The notes under the pieces: generated by a model
Told to the model about the DNA's origin: nothing
Databases searched by the model: none
What the model saw: only the letters and a program-made list of their open reading frames with translations
Part shown: positions 26,940 through 36,093 of the stretch, in pieces
Numbering within the stretch: the stretch's first letter is position 1
Layout of the letters: each line of letters opens with the position of its first letter
Program-made: the position numbers and the translations under genes
Source: Saprospiraceae bacterium
Lineage (GTDB): Bacteria; Bacteroidota; Bacteroidia; Chitinophagales; Saprospiraceae
DNA length: 64,000 bases
Direction of reading: 5' to 3'
Assembly: GCA_016787525.1 (NCBI GenBank)
Contig: JAEUUP010000136.1
Location: forward strand, 166,338 to 230,337

Positions 26940-27788
26940 ATGAAAATAAAAGCTCTCGTTCTTTTTGCATCCAGCTTATTGTCTTGCCAAAATACACCAC
27001 AAGCACCCCCTCAGTATAGAACAGATAAAATCGGTGAAGTTGAAGAAAATATTGATATTCAAAGCGTTAGTGGAATTCCTTTGCCACAAGGCTATGAACG
27101 ATTGCCTGTTGCCGACAATTCTTTTGCTGGCTATTTGAGTCAAATTAAAATCAAAAAAGATAAAACAGTTTATCTATTCGATGGTCGAAAAAAAACCAAT
27201 CAGACGGCTCAATATGCCGTTTTGGATGTGTCTGTCGGTAATCGCGATTTGCAACAATGTGCAGATGCCGTTATGCGGCTTCGAGGAGAATATTTATTTG
27301 CTCAAAAAAAATATGATAAAATTGCTTTTCACTCGGTCAGTGGTGAAAATATGCGTTTTATGGATTGGGCTAATGGCGCACGTAATTTACTGACGGTCAA
27401 AACATTAACAACAAAACTAAAACCCAATGCAGATGTATCGCACGAAAATTTTTTGAAATACATGAATTTCGTTTTCGCCTATGCTTCCACACTGTCTTTG
27501 AGCAAAGAAATGACACCCCTCAGTAAAACGAGCGACATCGAAGCGGGTGATGTGTTCATAAAAGGTGGTTCGCCTGGTCATGCAGTGATTGTAGTGGATG
27601 TGGCACGCCATAAAACAACAGGCAAAAAAATCTTTCTTTTGGCACAGAGTTATATGCCCGCACAAGACATTCATATTTTGAAAAACCCAAGTCAAAAAAC
27701 ACTTTCACCATGGTATGAGCAAGATTTTGAAGAAGTATTACAAACACCTGAATGGGATTTTGATAAAACAGCTTTGAAAAAATTCTAA
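26940..27788 (+). CDS. DUF4846 family lipoprotein
   Basis: The 282-residue protein has a lipoprotein signal (MKIKALVLFASSLLSC, lipobox LLSC at residues 13-16). It then carries DUF4846 blocks: GIPLPQGYERLPVADNSFAGYLSQIKIKK, AVLDVSVGNRDLQQCADAVMRLRGEYLF, GDVFIKGGSPGHAVIVVDVA and ILLAQSYMPAQDIHILKNP-like. The final GSPGHAV...D block recalls a papain-like His-Asp arrangement, but the function is unknown. Divergence from a serine hydrolase gene may indicate shared control. The 10-mers at 27007 and 27516 encode PQY and PLS. Confidence 0.85.
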   Translation: MKIKALVLFASSLLSCQNTPQAPPQYRTDKIGEVEENIDIQSVSGIPLPQGYERLPVADNSFAGYLSQIKIKKDKTVYLFDGRKKTNQTAQYAVLDVSVGNRDLQQCADAVMRLRGEYLFAQKKYDKIAFHSVSGENMRFMDWANGARNLLTVKTLTTKLKPNADVSHENFLKYMNFVFAYASTLSLSKEMTPLSKTSDIEAGDVFIKGGSPGHAVIVVDVARHKTTGKKIFLLAQSYMPAQDIHILKNPSQKTLSPWYEQDFEEVLQTPEWDFDKTALKKF

Positions 27789-27926
27789 ATTTAATTGATT
27801 CTTTATCAGATTTTTAAAAAAAGCAAAAAAAAATATGTCAAAACTACAATGCGCTTCTTTTGTTTTGGCGTTCAATTTGCCTAACTATGTCCTACGAGTC
27901 ACTTAGAATCTTACAATTTATATTCC

Positions 27927-28823
27927 ATGAAAGGTAAATTAGAAACACAAACAACAGACTGGATTATTGCGCGCCTAAACTACGCAGAGCCTTGGGATCA
28001 TTTTTTAGTAAAGTCACTCAAACCTTTTGTCAATAGTTTGGTAGAGGCGGGTATTGTCGAACGCTATTTTTGGCAACGCGGTTATGAACGGGGTGCGCAC
28101 ATACAATTGGCCTTACGTGCAGAATCTCAGACTTTGAATGAATTAATTTTGCCATGTTTGGCGGAACATTTTACCCACTATATTGGCGATTTGCCATCGA
28201 AAAGGGTTTATGAAGACAATGATTTTGAACCCAATGATTCTATACAAACAGCTCTATATCAACCCAATATAGAGGATTGGGGTGGTACTATTGCTATGCC
28301 TATTGTTGAGCGTTTTCGCCAAGCATCGAGCGATGCTGTTTTAAATTTTATGGCAGCTAAATCAGACACTTGGAATAGTGTCGAGGTATTAGCAACGGCT
28401 ATTGAACTCCAAATGGGTTTTGCCGATGCTTCAGGTATGGAAAAAGATGAAGCCATACAGTTTTTCGATTTTTGCTTGATGCGCCGTGTTCATGAGCCAT
28501 TTTCATTGCAATTATTTGAATATATTTTTAAAAAACAAGAGCAACCTTTGTTAGAGTTTACAAGTAAATTGTGGACAAAATTGAAAAAAGGTACTTTGTT
28601 CAAAGAAAAATACTACAACAAATATCTCGAAAATGCTTATTACACTTCCGAAGATTTAAAATTAACCTTTCGAAGTCGACAACTTGATGTAGAGCCTAAA
28701 TTTGCATCTCTTTGGGAATTATTTGCTAAACTTTTGGGCGAAACAAACCAACGCTTAGGGTTGAAAGGACGACATGAATTACTGCTTTACTATGCTATTT
28801 TTAGGTCGCTTGAAAAAATATAG
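27927..28823 (+). CDS. Thiopeptide-type bacteriocin biosynthesis domain protein (SpaB_C-like), stand-alone
   Basis: The 298-residue protein matches the C-terminal elimination-domain family of class I lanthipeptide and thiopeptide dehydratases. The opening DWIIARLNYAEPWDHFLVKSLKPFVNSLVEAGIVERYFWQRGYERGAHIQLALR has the typical W...Y......D.LL...v.P......G....wFfiRY...G.HlrlR pattern. Family members remove glutamate from glutamylated Ser/Thr or catalyse related steps. No LanB N-terminal domain, cyclase, transporter or clear precursor is nearby. A 23-codon ORF (27835-27906) ends 20 bases before the start; I do not claim it as a precursor. The protein could have an unrelated role. Confidence 0.75.
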   Translation: MKGKLETQTTDWIIARLNYAEPWDHFLVKSLKPFVNSLVEAGIVERYFWQRGYERGAHIQLALRAESQTLNELILPCLAEHFTHYIGDLPSKRVYEDNDFEPNDSIQTALYQPNIEDWGGTIAMPIVERFRQASSDAVLNFMAAKSDTWNSVEVLATAIELQMGFADASGMEKDEAIQFFDFCLMRRVHEPFSLQLFEYIFKKQEQPLLEFTSKLWTKLKKGTLFKEKYYNKYLENAYYTSEDLKLTFRSRQLDVEPKFASLWELFAKLLGETNQRLGLKGRHELLLYYAIFRSLEKI

Positions 28824-29479
28824 TGTAAAATTGTGCTACAAAACAGTTCATATCCAATCTCTATTTTATAGAATACTTATCATGTTGCTCAAACAGGATA
28901 TTTAGTTTAGAGTAATCATTATGCAAATACTAGAATAAGCTGTTTCCCCTCAGTAAAAATCTGCCATCTCCATAGTAAACCAGAACGATGAGCGATATTG
29001 ACTTATGGACTCAATATTGGTGCTTCAATATTGAGCAATATGGACTCGCCAATAGATAATGTTAACTTATTGATTTTCAATAGACATGGTGTACTTTAAA
29101 ACAAGACGCTATTGCAAGACATAATTTTATGGGTTGTACTCAAATGCTTGTTTTATTTTTTTTTTGATTTAATTCAGAAAATTTTTTTCATTTCTTGGGT
29201 CATTTTATATTTTTTAATATATTTGCAACCTGTAACTATATTTAAGCAATTGTTCGCTGCTTTGGAAGCAAAACACTACCTATTTTCTTCTATTGCGTCA
29301 CTTCAAGTTTGTAAACATACTTTTGACTGTGTAAGTATTCATAAAGGTGTAGCTGGTGTCAAGCTTACACTGCACAGATTTACAACAAAAATTAAAGTAA
29401 CTTTAAGTTTTTGACAATCTAAATTCTGAAATTATTAGCATTTATATATTTTAATATTTAACAATTAAATTCTACTATT
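28824..29479. other. Intergenic region: 10-mer copy, hairpin, promoter, long leader
   Basis: This 656-base stretch holds a CCCCTCAGTA copy (28946-28955), a hairpin with a 10-bp perfect stem (29010-29035, CTCAATATTG), and a promoter (TTG at 29195-29197, TATATTTG at 29218-29225). That would leave a leader of about 250 bases before the metalloprotease gene. A hydrophobic 100-codon ORF at 29112-29414 overlaps the promoter and shows no protein-like composition. Confidence 0.6.
29195..29225 (+). promoter_or_regulatory. -33/-7 promoter for the metalloprotease gene
   Basis: TTG, then a 20-base gap, then TATATTTG. The spacing fits Bacteroidota promoters; the start codon lies about 255 bases downstream. 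Confidence 0.5.
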
Positions 29480-32400
29480 ATGTTAAAGTTGTTTACAAGC
29501 TTATCAATCACATTTAGAATTTTAGTTGCAGTTGCTTTTTGGGCTCTACCTCAGTTGATGGAAGCACAAGAAGCAGTGTGGCAAAAACAGCAAACAGACC
29601 CCGTACTTGAAGGTAAAAGGCAGATTATCCCTGAAAAGTACCAAGTGGTAAAACTTGATTTGCAACGCCTTAAAGGCGTATTAAGTCGTGCTCCTATGGA
29701 ATACACTTCAGCTGGACGTAACTCTGATGTTATTGTTGAAATTCCAATGCCTAACAATAGTATTCAGAAGTTTAGAGTGGTAGAATCCCCAATAATGGAG
29801 GAAGGTTTAGCCAAAAGATACCCAGATATTAAAACATATGCTGGAACGAGTATAGACAACCCCTCAGTAACAGTACGCTTTGATGTTACACCTAAAGGGT
29901 TTCACTCAATGATTTTCTCACCCGAAGGCACTTTCTTTATTGACCCCTTCAATAATGTAACTACGGAGTATTATATCAACTATTCAAAAAAGGATTTTAA
30001 ATCTAATAAGGCCTTTGAATGTAGTGTTGATGACCAACAAGGTTTGCCAACAATAGATACTCACGACAACCACAAGGGTAATCAACCCGATCAGTTAGAT
30101 TTTACGAATTCTGAGGATGTCGGTAACAGATTTGGAGACTGCGTATTACGTACCTATCGTTTAGCATTGGCTGCAACAGGAGAATACACTGCATTCCACG
30201 GTGGAACAGTTGCTTTAGCCTTAGCAGCTCAAGTAACCTCGATGAATCGTGTGAATGGTGTTTATATTAAAGATTTAGCCGTTAAAATGATTCTTGTGGC
30301 TAATAATGATTTAGTCATATATACTAATTCTGCTACTGACCCTTATACGAATAATAATGGTAGTACTATGTTAGGGCAAAATCAAACAAACTTGGATGCT
30401 GTTATCGGTACTGCTAACTATGATGTTGGTCACGTTTACAGTACAGGTGGTGGTGGTATTGCGAGTCTTCGAAGCCCTTGTAGTAGTACATTAAAAGCAA
30501 GAGGCGTAACTGGCTCATCTGCACCAGTGGGCGACCCATTTGATATTGACTATGTGGCTCATGAAATGGGACACCAATTCGGTGGTAATCACTCTTATAA
30601 CAACAGTTGTGGTGGCAATAGAAATTCTTCAACAGCGTGGGAACCTGGTAGTGGTACGACTATCATGGGTTATGCTGGTATCTGTCCGCCAGATATTCAA
30701 TCAAATAGTAATGCCTATTTTCACGGAGGCAATTTGGAAGAGATGCAAAATTTTATCACAGGTACGGGTAACACTTGCTCTTCAAAACCTGCATATACAA
30801 ATGCTTTTCCTTCGATTGTTACTTCAACAGCAGCCCAAACAATCCCTAAAGGAACCCCAATCGTATTGTCAAGCACAGCTACAGATGCTGATGGTAATGC
30901 CTCTATTACGTATTGTTGGGAGCAAATGGACATAGAAATTAGTACTCAAGCACCTGTTAGTACAGCAACAGGCGGACCTAATTTTAGAAGTTTTGACCCT
31001 GTTACTTCTGGGGATAGATATTTGCCTCGATTGGCTGATTTAGTAAACAATGTATCTCCAACTTGGGAGGTTATTCCAACAGTAGGTCGTGTTTTGAAAT
31101 TTAGAGTTGTTGCAAGAGATAACGCAGTAGGTGGTGGTTGTAATGACCACAAAGATGTCACTTTGACTGTAGATGGTTCATCAGGACCGCTTGCTGTTAC
31201 AGCACCAACTGCGACAGGTATCACTTGGGCAGGTTCAAGTTCTCAAACAGTAACATGGAATGTAGCAAGTACCAATATCGCACCAGTGAGTTGCTCAACA
31301 GTCGATATCTTACTCTCAACTGACGGCGGTTTAACCTATCCAACAACTTTAGCAACAGGTGTAACCAATAACGGTTCTGCAACAGTTACAGTACCTAATG
31401 TGGCAACAACAACGGCTCGAATTATGGTTAAAGGTTCTGGAAGAGTATTTTTTGATATTTCAAACAATAATTTTACCATTACTGCTTCTAACTGTACTGC
31501 ACCAGTTGTATCTGCTCCAACAGTCACTCAACCAACCTGCGCAACTCCGACAGGCACAATCGTTGTTAATGCAACGGGTACAGGGACATTAGAGTATAGC
31601 GTTGATAATGGTGCAAACTATCAAACAAGTGCTACTTTTTCTAGTTTACAACCAGGTAATTACAATATTATAGTAAGAATTCAAGCAAATCCAACATGTA
31701 CAGCTTCTTATGGTAGCAATCCAGTTGTATTAAATGCACCTGTCGGTGCGCCAACCGCCCCTTCAGTAGGGACAATCACGCAACCAACTTGTTCAGTTGC
31801 GACAGGTTCTGTTGTACTCAGTGGTTTGCCAGCGACAGGCACATGGACATTGACTCGTAGCCCAGGTGCAGTGACAACCACAGGCACAGGCACAAGTACG
31901 ACAATCAGTGGACTTGCAGCAGGCACATATACTTACACTGTAACTAATGATGCAGGTTGTACTTCAGGCGCAAGCGGAAATGTTGTTATTAATGCACAAC
32001 CTGCCACACCGACTGCTCCTACAGTAGGGACAATTACACAACCAACCTGTTCAGTTGCGACAGGTTCTGTTGTACTCAGTGGTTTGCCAGCGACAGGTAC
32101 ATGGACATTGACTCGTAGCCCAGGTGCAGTGACAACTACAGGCACAGGCACAAGCACGACAATCAGTGGACTTGCAGCAGGTACATATACATATACAGTG
32201 ACCAATGCCGCAGGTTGTACCTCAACCGCAAGTGGTAATGTTGTTATTAATGCACAACCTGCTACACCGACTGCCCCCTCAGTAGGGACAATCACACAAC
32301 CGACTTGTTCAGTTGCGACAGGCTCAGTTGTACTCAGTGGTTTGCCAGCGACAGGTACATGGACATTGACTCGTAGCCCAGGTGCAGTGACAACTACAGG

Positions 32401-34147
32401 TACAGGTACAAGTACAACCATCAGTGGACTTGCAGCAGGTACATATACATATACAGTAACTAATGCTGCGGGTTGTACTTCAGGCGCAAGTGGTAATGTA
32501 GTGATTGATGGCTCATCTTCAGTACCAGCCGCACCGACTGTTGGCACAATCACACAACCGACTTGTTCCGTTGCGACAGGTTCAGTTGTACTCAGTGGTT
32601 TACCAGCGACAGGTACATGGACATTGACTCGTAACCCAGGTGCAGTAGCAACCACAGGCACAGGTACAAGTACAACCATCAGTGGACTCGCTGCGGGCAC
32701 TTATACATATACTGTGACTAATGCTGCGGGTTGTACCTCAACCACAAGTGGCAATATTGTTATTAATGCACAACCTGCCACACCGACTGCCCCCTCAGTA
32801 GGAACAATCACGCAGCCTACTTGCCCAACTCCGACAGGCTCTGTCGTGTTGAGTGGTTTACCAGCGACAGGTACATGGACAATCAATCCTGGTAATGTAA
32901 CTGGTACAGGTACAAGCACAACGTTGACTGGTTTGGTACCTAATACATATAATTTTACAGTTACAAATTCAGCAGGTTGTACCTCAACTGCAACAGCGAA
33001 TGTAGTCATCAATGCAGCTGTTGGATGTTGTACTCCTCCTACTATTAGTAATGTGAGCAGTACACAACCAGTATGTGCTAATGGTACAATTACGATTACA
33101 GCTGCGGGTAGCGGAACTTTGGAGTACAGCATTAACAACGGAACAAGCTATGGCACAAGTTCAGTATTCAGTGGTTTGAGTGCAGGGACTTACAATATTA
33201 AAGTCAGATTGCAAGCCAGCCCTTCATGTGTAACATCTGCAGCAAATCCTGTTACATTAGTCAATGGTACAAATGCGGCTCCAACTGTTACTTTAACTGC
33301 GCCTACAAATAATTCAGTTGCTGTTACCAATCTGACTTTAACAGCTAGTGCTTCAGATATTGATGGTACTATCAGTCAAGTTAATTTCTATACAGTTGTA
33401 GGTCCTTCTAAAACAGGGCAATATACTAGAACTTTGTTAGGAAGTGCAACCAGTGCACCTTACTCTTATACATGGTCGAATATTCCAGGTAGTTTTTACA
33501 GTGTACAGGCTGAAGCTGTTGACAACTGTGGTAGTAGCACTTTGAGTGAAATAGCCGCAGTCAATGTTTTAGCTACATTGAATGTTCTAATAACATCACC
33601 TGTGACTGGTACGACTTTGGTAGGTGGTTCAACAATTAATGTAACCGCCGCAGTAGTTAACTTCTCATCAAGAACAATTACTAAAATTGAATTCTTTTCT
33701 GGAAATCAAAAAATTGGAGAGGATTTAACGAGCCCATACAGTATTTCTTGGGCAAATATTCCAACTGGTTTCTTCTCACTGACGGCAAAAGCTACTGACA
33801 ACACAGGTGCAGTTTGGAGTTCACCAACTTATGTATTCAATTCATCAGGGGCTGCAAGAGAACGAATTCAAAATACAAATAGTCAATTCGTATCAGATTT
33901 AGAGGTTTATCCTAATCCTGCTCAAAGTCAAATCCACCTTAACACAAATATTACTCAAGAAGGGGATTATTCAGTGAATATTGTGGATTTTTCTGGAAAA
34001 GTAATATTGAATAAAAATGTTACATATCAAAAGGGTTTGAATACAGAATCTTTCGATACATCTGGATTACCAAAAGGCATGTACATTGTTCGTTTAGTCA
34101 ATTCTGGAGGTTCAAGTGTTGGTATGCAAAAGTTAGTCATTGATTAA
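29480..34147 (+). CDS. Reprolysin-like zinc metalloprotease with Ig-like repeats and T9SS sorting domain
   Basis: The 1555-residue protein has a signal peptide (ending about LMEAQ), a propeptide-like region and a metzincin domain. The zinc site is HEMGHQFGGNHSY (H361, E362, H365, H371). Beta-rich domains follow. Five repeats of exactly 86 residues (about residues 759-1185) carry VGTITQPTCSVATGSVVLSGLPATGTW; then come Ig-like domains and a C-terminal sorting domain (VYPNPAQSQIHL ... GMYIVRLV). It is probably cell-surface or released and degrades protein; the repeats likely act as a stalk or adhesive. The 10-mer copies are at 29860 (NPSVT), 32275 and 32791 (APSVG in repeats 3 and 5). Confidence 0.92.
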   Translation: MLKLFTSLSITFRILVAVAFWALPQLMEAQEAVWQKQQTDPVLEGKRQIIPEKYQVVKLDLQRLKGVLSRAPMEYTSAGRNSDVIVEIPMPNNSIQKFRVVESPIMEEGLAKRYPDIKTYAGTSIDNPSVTVRFDVTPKGFHSMIFSPEGTFFIDPFNNVTTEYYINYSKKDFKSNKAFECSVDDQQGLPTIDTHDNHKGNQPDQLDFTNSEDVGNRFGDCVLRTYRLALAATGEYTAFHGGTVALALAAQVTSMNRVNGVYIKDLAVKMILVANNDLVIYTNSATDPYTNNNGSTMLGQNQTNLDAVIGTANYDVGHVYSTGGGGIASLRSPCSSTLKARGVTGSSAPVGDPFDIDYVAHEMGHQFGGNHSYNNSCGGNRNSSTAWEPGSGTTIMGYAGICPPDIQSNSNAYFHGGNLEEMQNFITGTGNTCSSKPAYTNAFPSIVTSTAAQTIPKGTPIVLSSTATDADGNASITYCWEQMDIEISTQAPVSTATGGPNFRSFDPVTSGDRYLPRLADLVNNVSPTWEVIPTVGRVLKFRVVARDNAVGGGCNDHKDVTLTVDGSSGPLAVTAPTATGITWAGSSSQTVTWNVASTNIAPVSCSTVDILLSTDGGLTYPTTLATGVTNNGSATVTVPNVATTTARIMVKGSGRVFFDISNNNFTITASNCTAPVVSAPTVTQPTCATPTGTIVVNATGTGTLEYSVDNGANYQTSATFSSLQPGNYNIIVRIQANPTCTASYGSNPVVLNAPVGAPTAPSVGTITQPTCSVATGSVVLSGLPATGTWTLTRSPGAVTTTGTGTSTTISGLAAGTYTYTVTNDAGCTSGASGNVVINAQPATPTAPTVGTITQPTCSVATGSVVLSGLPATGTWTLTRSPGAVTTTGTGTSTTISGLAAGTYTYTVTNAAGCTSTASGNVVINAQPATPTAPSVGTITQPTCSVATGSVVLSGLPATGTWTLTRSPGAVTTTGTGTSTTISGLAAGTYTYTVTNAAGCTSGASGNVVIDGSSSVPAAPTVGTITQPTCSVATGSVVLSGLPATGTWTLTRNPGAVATTGTGTSTTISGLAAGTYTYTVTNAAGCTSTTSGNIVINAQPATPTAPSVGTITQPTCPTPTGSVVLSGLPATGTWTINPGNVTGTGTSTTLTGLVPNTYNFTVTNSAGCTSTATANVVINAAVGCCTPPTISNVSSTQPVCANGTITITAAGSGTLEYSINNGTSYGTSSVFSGLSAGTYNIKVRLQASPSCVTSAANPVTLVNGTNAAPTVTLTAPTNNSVAVTNLTLTASASDIDGTISQVNFYTVVGPSKTGQYTRTLLGSATSAPYSYTWSNIPGSFYSVQAEAVDNCGSSTLSEIAAVNVLATLNVLITSPVTGTTLVGGSTINVTAAVVNFSSRTITKIEFFSGNQKIGEDLTSPYSISWANIPTGFFSLTAKATDNTGAVWSSPTYVFNSSGAARERIQNTNSQFVSDLEVYPNPAQSQIHLNTNITQEGDYSVNIVDFSGKVILNKNVTYQKGLNTESFDTSGLPKGMYIVRLVNSGGSSVGMQKLVID
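31752..33030 (+). repeat. Five tandem 258-bp repeats in the metalloprotease gene
   Basis: The anchor GACAATCACRCAACC begins at 31771, 32029, 32287, 32545 and 32803, an exact 258-bp period (86 codons). Units 1-4 are highly similar at the DNA level; unit 5 diverges and is shorter toward its end. Such repeats can change number by recombination or slippage. Confidence 0.92.
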
Positions 34148-34166
34148 TGGTTGCATAAAGCAAGAA

Positions 34167-34229
34167 AAGGCATCGGTTTATAAATTTTCTACTAAAAATA
34201 GAATTTTTACAGACCGATGCCTTATTTTT
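34167..34229 (+). terminator. Terminator of the metalloprotease gene
   Basis: AAGGCATCGGT pairs with ACCGATGCCTT around a long A/T-rich inner arm, followed by ATTTTTT. The CCCCTCAGTA copy at 34234 starts right after it. Confidence 0.8.
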
Positions 34230-34244
34230 TATACCCCTCAGTAA

Positions 34245-34283
34245 AAACGGATTTAGGGCAGACTCTCTGCACTAAATCCGTTT
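34245..34283 (-). terminator. Terminator of the Omp28-like gene
   Basis: AAACGGATTTAG pairs with CTAAATCCGTTT. On the minus strand it follows the Omp28-like gene; the 10-mer at 34234-34243 lies between this hairpin and the opposing one. Confidence 0.8.
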
Positions 34284-34305
34284 ATTTTTTACATACAATT
34301 GATTA

Positions 34306-35301
34306 TCACTCCACAACCACCTTTTTAACGGCTGTTCCTTCCTTGCTTTTGACAGCAACAAATACAATACCTTTTGCGAATTGAGACAGGTTTAATTCAA
34401 TAGGTGAATTATTGACTAATACACGAGTTTCCAATACTTGTCCAAGTGCGTTCTGAATGCTCAAATACTGAGGGGTCACTTCAGAAAATGAAAGGGCGAT
34501 TTTGCCCGAAGTTGGATTGGGCGAAACGTGCACAAAAGCATCCGTTGACAGTTCAGGAGTTGCTGAGGTAGCATCAAATTTGGTCGCCGAATTTAGTACT
34601 TCTTTAGTCGTAGCGTTTTGAATCCACACCACTACATAAGTCTGCGAAGCATCCCACCCAGTACCCAATGTGTAGGTTAAGTTAATGCTCTGTGCAGTGG
34701 TTGAAGGGTTGACATCGAAGCCGTTTTGACCTAATTCACCTGCATACGGAATGTATTTGCGCAGAACATTGTGGTGTATCGTTTCGCCATTTTGACCTGC
34801 AAAATTGATTTTTTTCTCTACGATAGCCGCATACATTTTATAGTTGGCCACAGGAATCGTCCCCACAGCCTTGAAAGTCACCGTAGCTGTACGATTAGTG
34901 CCAGTTGTTTCTGTTACTTTAATGTCGAGTGGACTTGTACCTGCCGCTGCTGCATCAATTGAAGCACCTGTAACATCTCCCGCACTCACCAAGGGTGCGC
35001 CATTGAGACTGACTCTGGGCGTACTAAATAGACCATAAAAATCTTTACGGGCATCTTGTTCTGTTTTATTGGCTTGATAGAAGGGGCACTGAGGGTATGG
35101 CACACTCGAATGAATGGAGATATGGTGTATTTTAGCATTACTTTCAATATTGACCCGCTGGTAGAATCCTGGGTTTTGAGAGGCACATGTGCTACACCAA
35201 GTATTTGTGAAATGTTCGACCAAAGCATATTTTTTCGCTTGTGCTAAAATTGTGGTCGCATAAATTGATAAAATCAAAATGAGCGTAAAGTATTTTTTCA
35301 T
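34306..35301 (-). CDS. Omp28-related, thioredoxin-like secreted protein with T9SS sorting domain
   Basis: The 331-residue protein has a signal peptide (MKKYFTLILILSIYATTILAQ), then KYALVEHFTNTWCSTCASQNPGFYQRV with a CSTC redox-like motif, as in the Omp28 family. A beta-sandwich region (FKAVGTIPVANYKMYAAIVEKKINF...GETIHHNVLRKYIP) follows, and a T9SS sorting domain (VHVSPNPTSGKIALSF ... KGIVFVAVKS). Omp28 proteins are outer membrane or secreted proteins; their role is not well defined. The 10-mer at 34466 encodes TPQYL within the sorting domain. Confidence 0.87.
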   Translation of the reverse strand: MKKYFTLILILSIYATTILAQAKKYALVEHFTNTWCSTCASQNPGFYQRVNIESNAKIHHISIHSSVPYPQCPFYQANKTEQDARKDFYGLFSTPRVSLNGAPLVSAGDVTGASIDAAAAGTSPLDIKVTETTGTNRTATVTFKAVGTIPVANYKMYAAIVEKKINFAGQNGETIHHNVLRKYIPYAGELGQNGFDVNPSTTAQSINLTYTLGTGWDASQTYVVVWIQNATTKEVLNSATKFDATSATPELSTDAFVHVSPNPTSGKIALSFSEVTPQYLSIQNALGQVLETRVLVNNSPIELNLSQFAKGIVFVAVKSKEGTAVKKVVVE

Positions 35302-35343
35302 ATTTCTGAATTGTATGGTGAATAAGATGTTATTTGTTGAAAA

Positions 35344-35835
35344 TTAAGCAACTCTTGTTCCAAATAAATCGGTATGATGATTGAATGTTTTGTAAAATAC
35401 ATCGTCTGTGATGCGGCAACCACTTTCTATGAGTTTGAAAACCTCAATTTCACGAGCGTCAGCATAGTGTTTTTGTTTGCGTACTATGTCAATATCTTTA
35501 TGGTTGTTTTTCAATTCGTCGAACCAATTGCTGTTTTTGGTAAAATCTATATCTGAATCGGAGTCAAAAACCAATCCAAGCATGTCTATAATATCTGGTC
35601 CGCACCGATAGACAATGATTTGTTTGGGTTGTATATACATGAGATATTCGACCTTTTTCATAGATTCTTCAAAAATGAGGTCACTGAAAATATCAATCAG
35701 ACCCAAAGCCTGTTGAGGTCGGCGTTCTTTCATTTTTGTCCAGTCATCTGCTGTAATGGTATTGGCAACGAGAAATTGAATAAATTTCTTTTCGAGTGGA
35801 ATGAGTTCTTCATTCGTTAGTCTGCGGTATTTCAT
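35344..35835 (-). CDS. DUF6495 family protein
   Basis: The 163-residue protein begins MKYRRLTNEELIPLEKKFIQFL and contains ITADDWTKMKERRPQQALGLIDIFSDLIFEESMKKVEYL, the conserved start of DUF6495, a Bacteroidota family of unknown function. No signal peptide or catalytic motif is seen. The gene stands alone between the Omp28-like gene (same strand, 42 bases downstream) and the divergent terC-like gene. Confidence 0.8.
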   Translation of the reverse strand: MKYRRLTNEELIPLEKKFIQFLVANTITADDWTKMKERRPQQALGLIDIFSDLIFEESMKKVEYLMYIQPKQIIVYRCGPDIIDMLGLVFDSDSDIDFTKNSNWFDELKNNHKDIDIVRKQKHYADAREIEVFKLIESGCRITDDVFYKTFNHHTDLFGTRVA

Positions 35836-36093
35836 AAATTTTTAGTTTGATTTTTTGTTCAGTTTATATTGACGGTGACAATGATTATCGTATGATTTTA
35901 CGCGATTTCGTCGAGTTTACCCTACGTTTAATCTATCGAAAAAGCCTCAAAAGCACTAAAATACTGAGGGGGGTGTTTCATTCAAACTTTACAGCGTTTT
36001 GTACTCTACGAAACTTGTGTTAAAATTGCACCCGATTTCACGGAGACAAAATACAATCTATTCATTCACAAAATTATCACATTATCAGATTCT

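Noticed and set aside
27835..27906. 23-codon ORF before the thiopeptide-type gene, as a RiPP precursor
   Set aside because: It has no leader or cleavage motif and is short enough to arise by chance; mentioned only as context.
29112..29414. 100-codon hydrophobic ORF upstream of the metalloprotease gene
   Set aside because: It overlaps a good promoter, has long Phe/Ile/Leu runs from AT-rich DNA, and lacks family features or a supporting leader.
31708..33138. Long minus-strand ORFs opposite the metalloprotease repeats
   Set aside because: They mirror the repeated codons of the sense gene; the period and length come from the tandem repeat.
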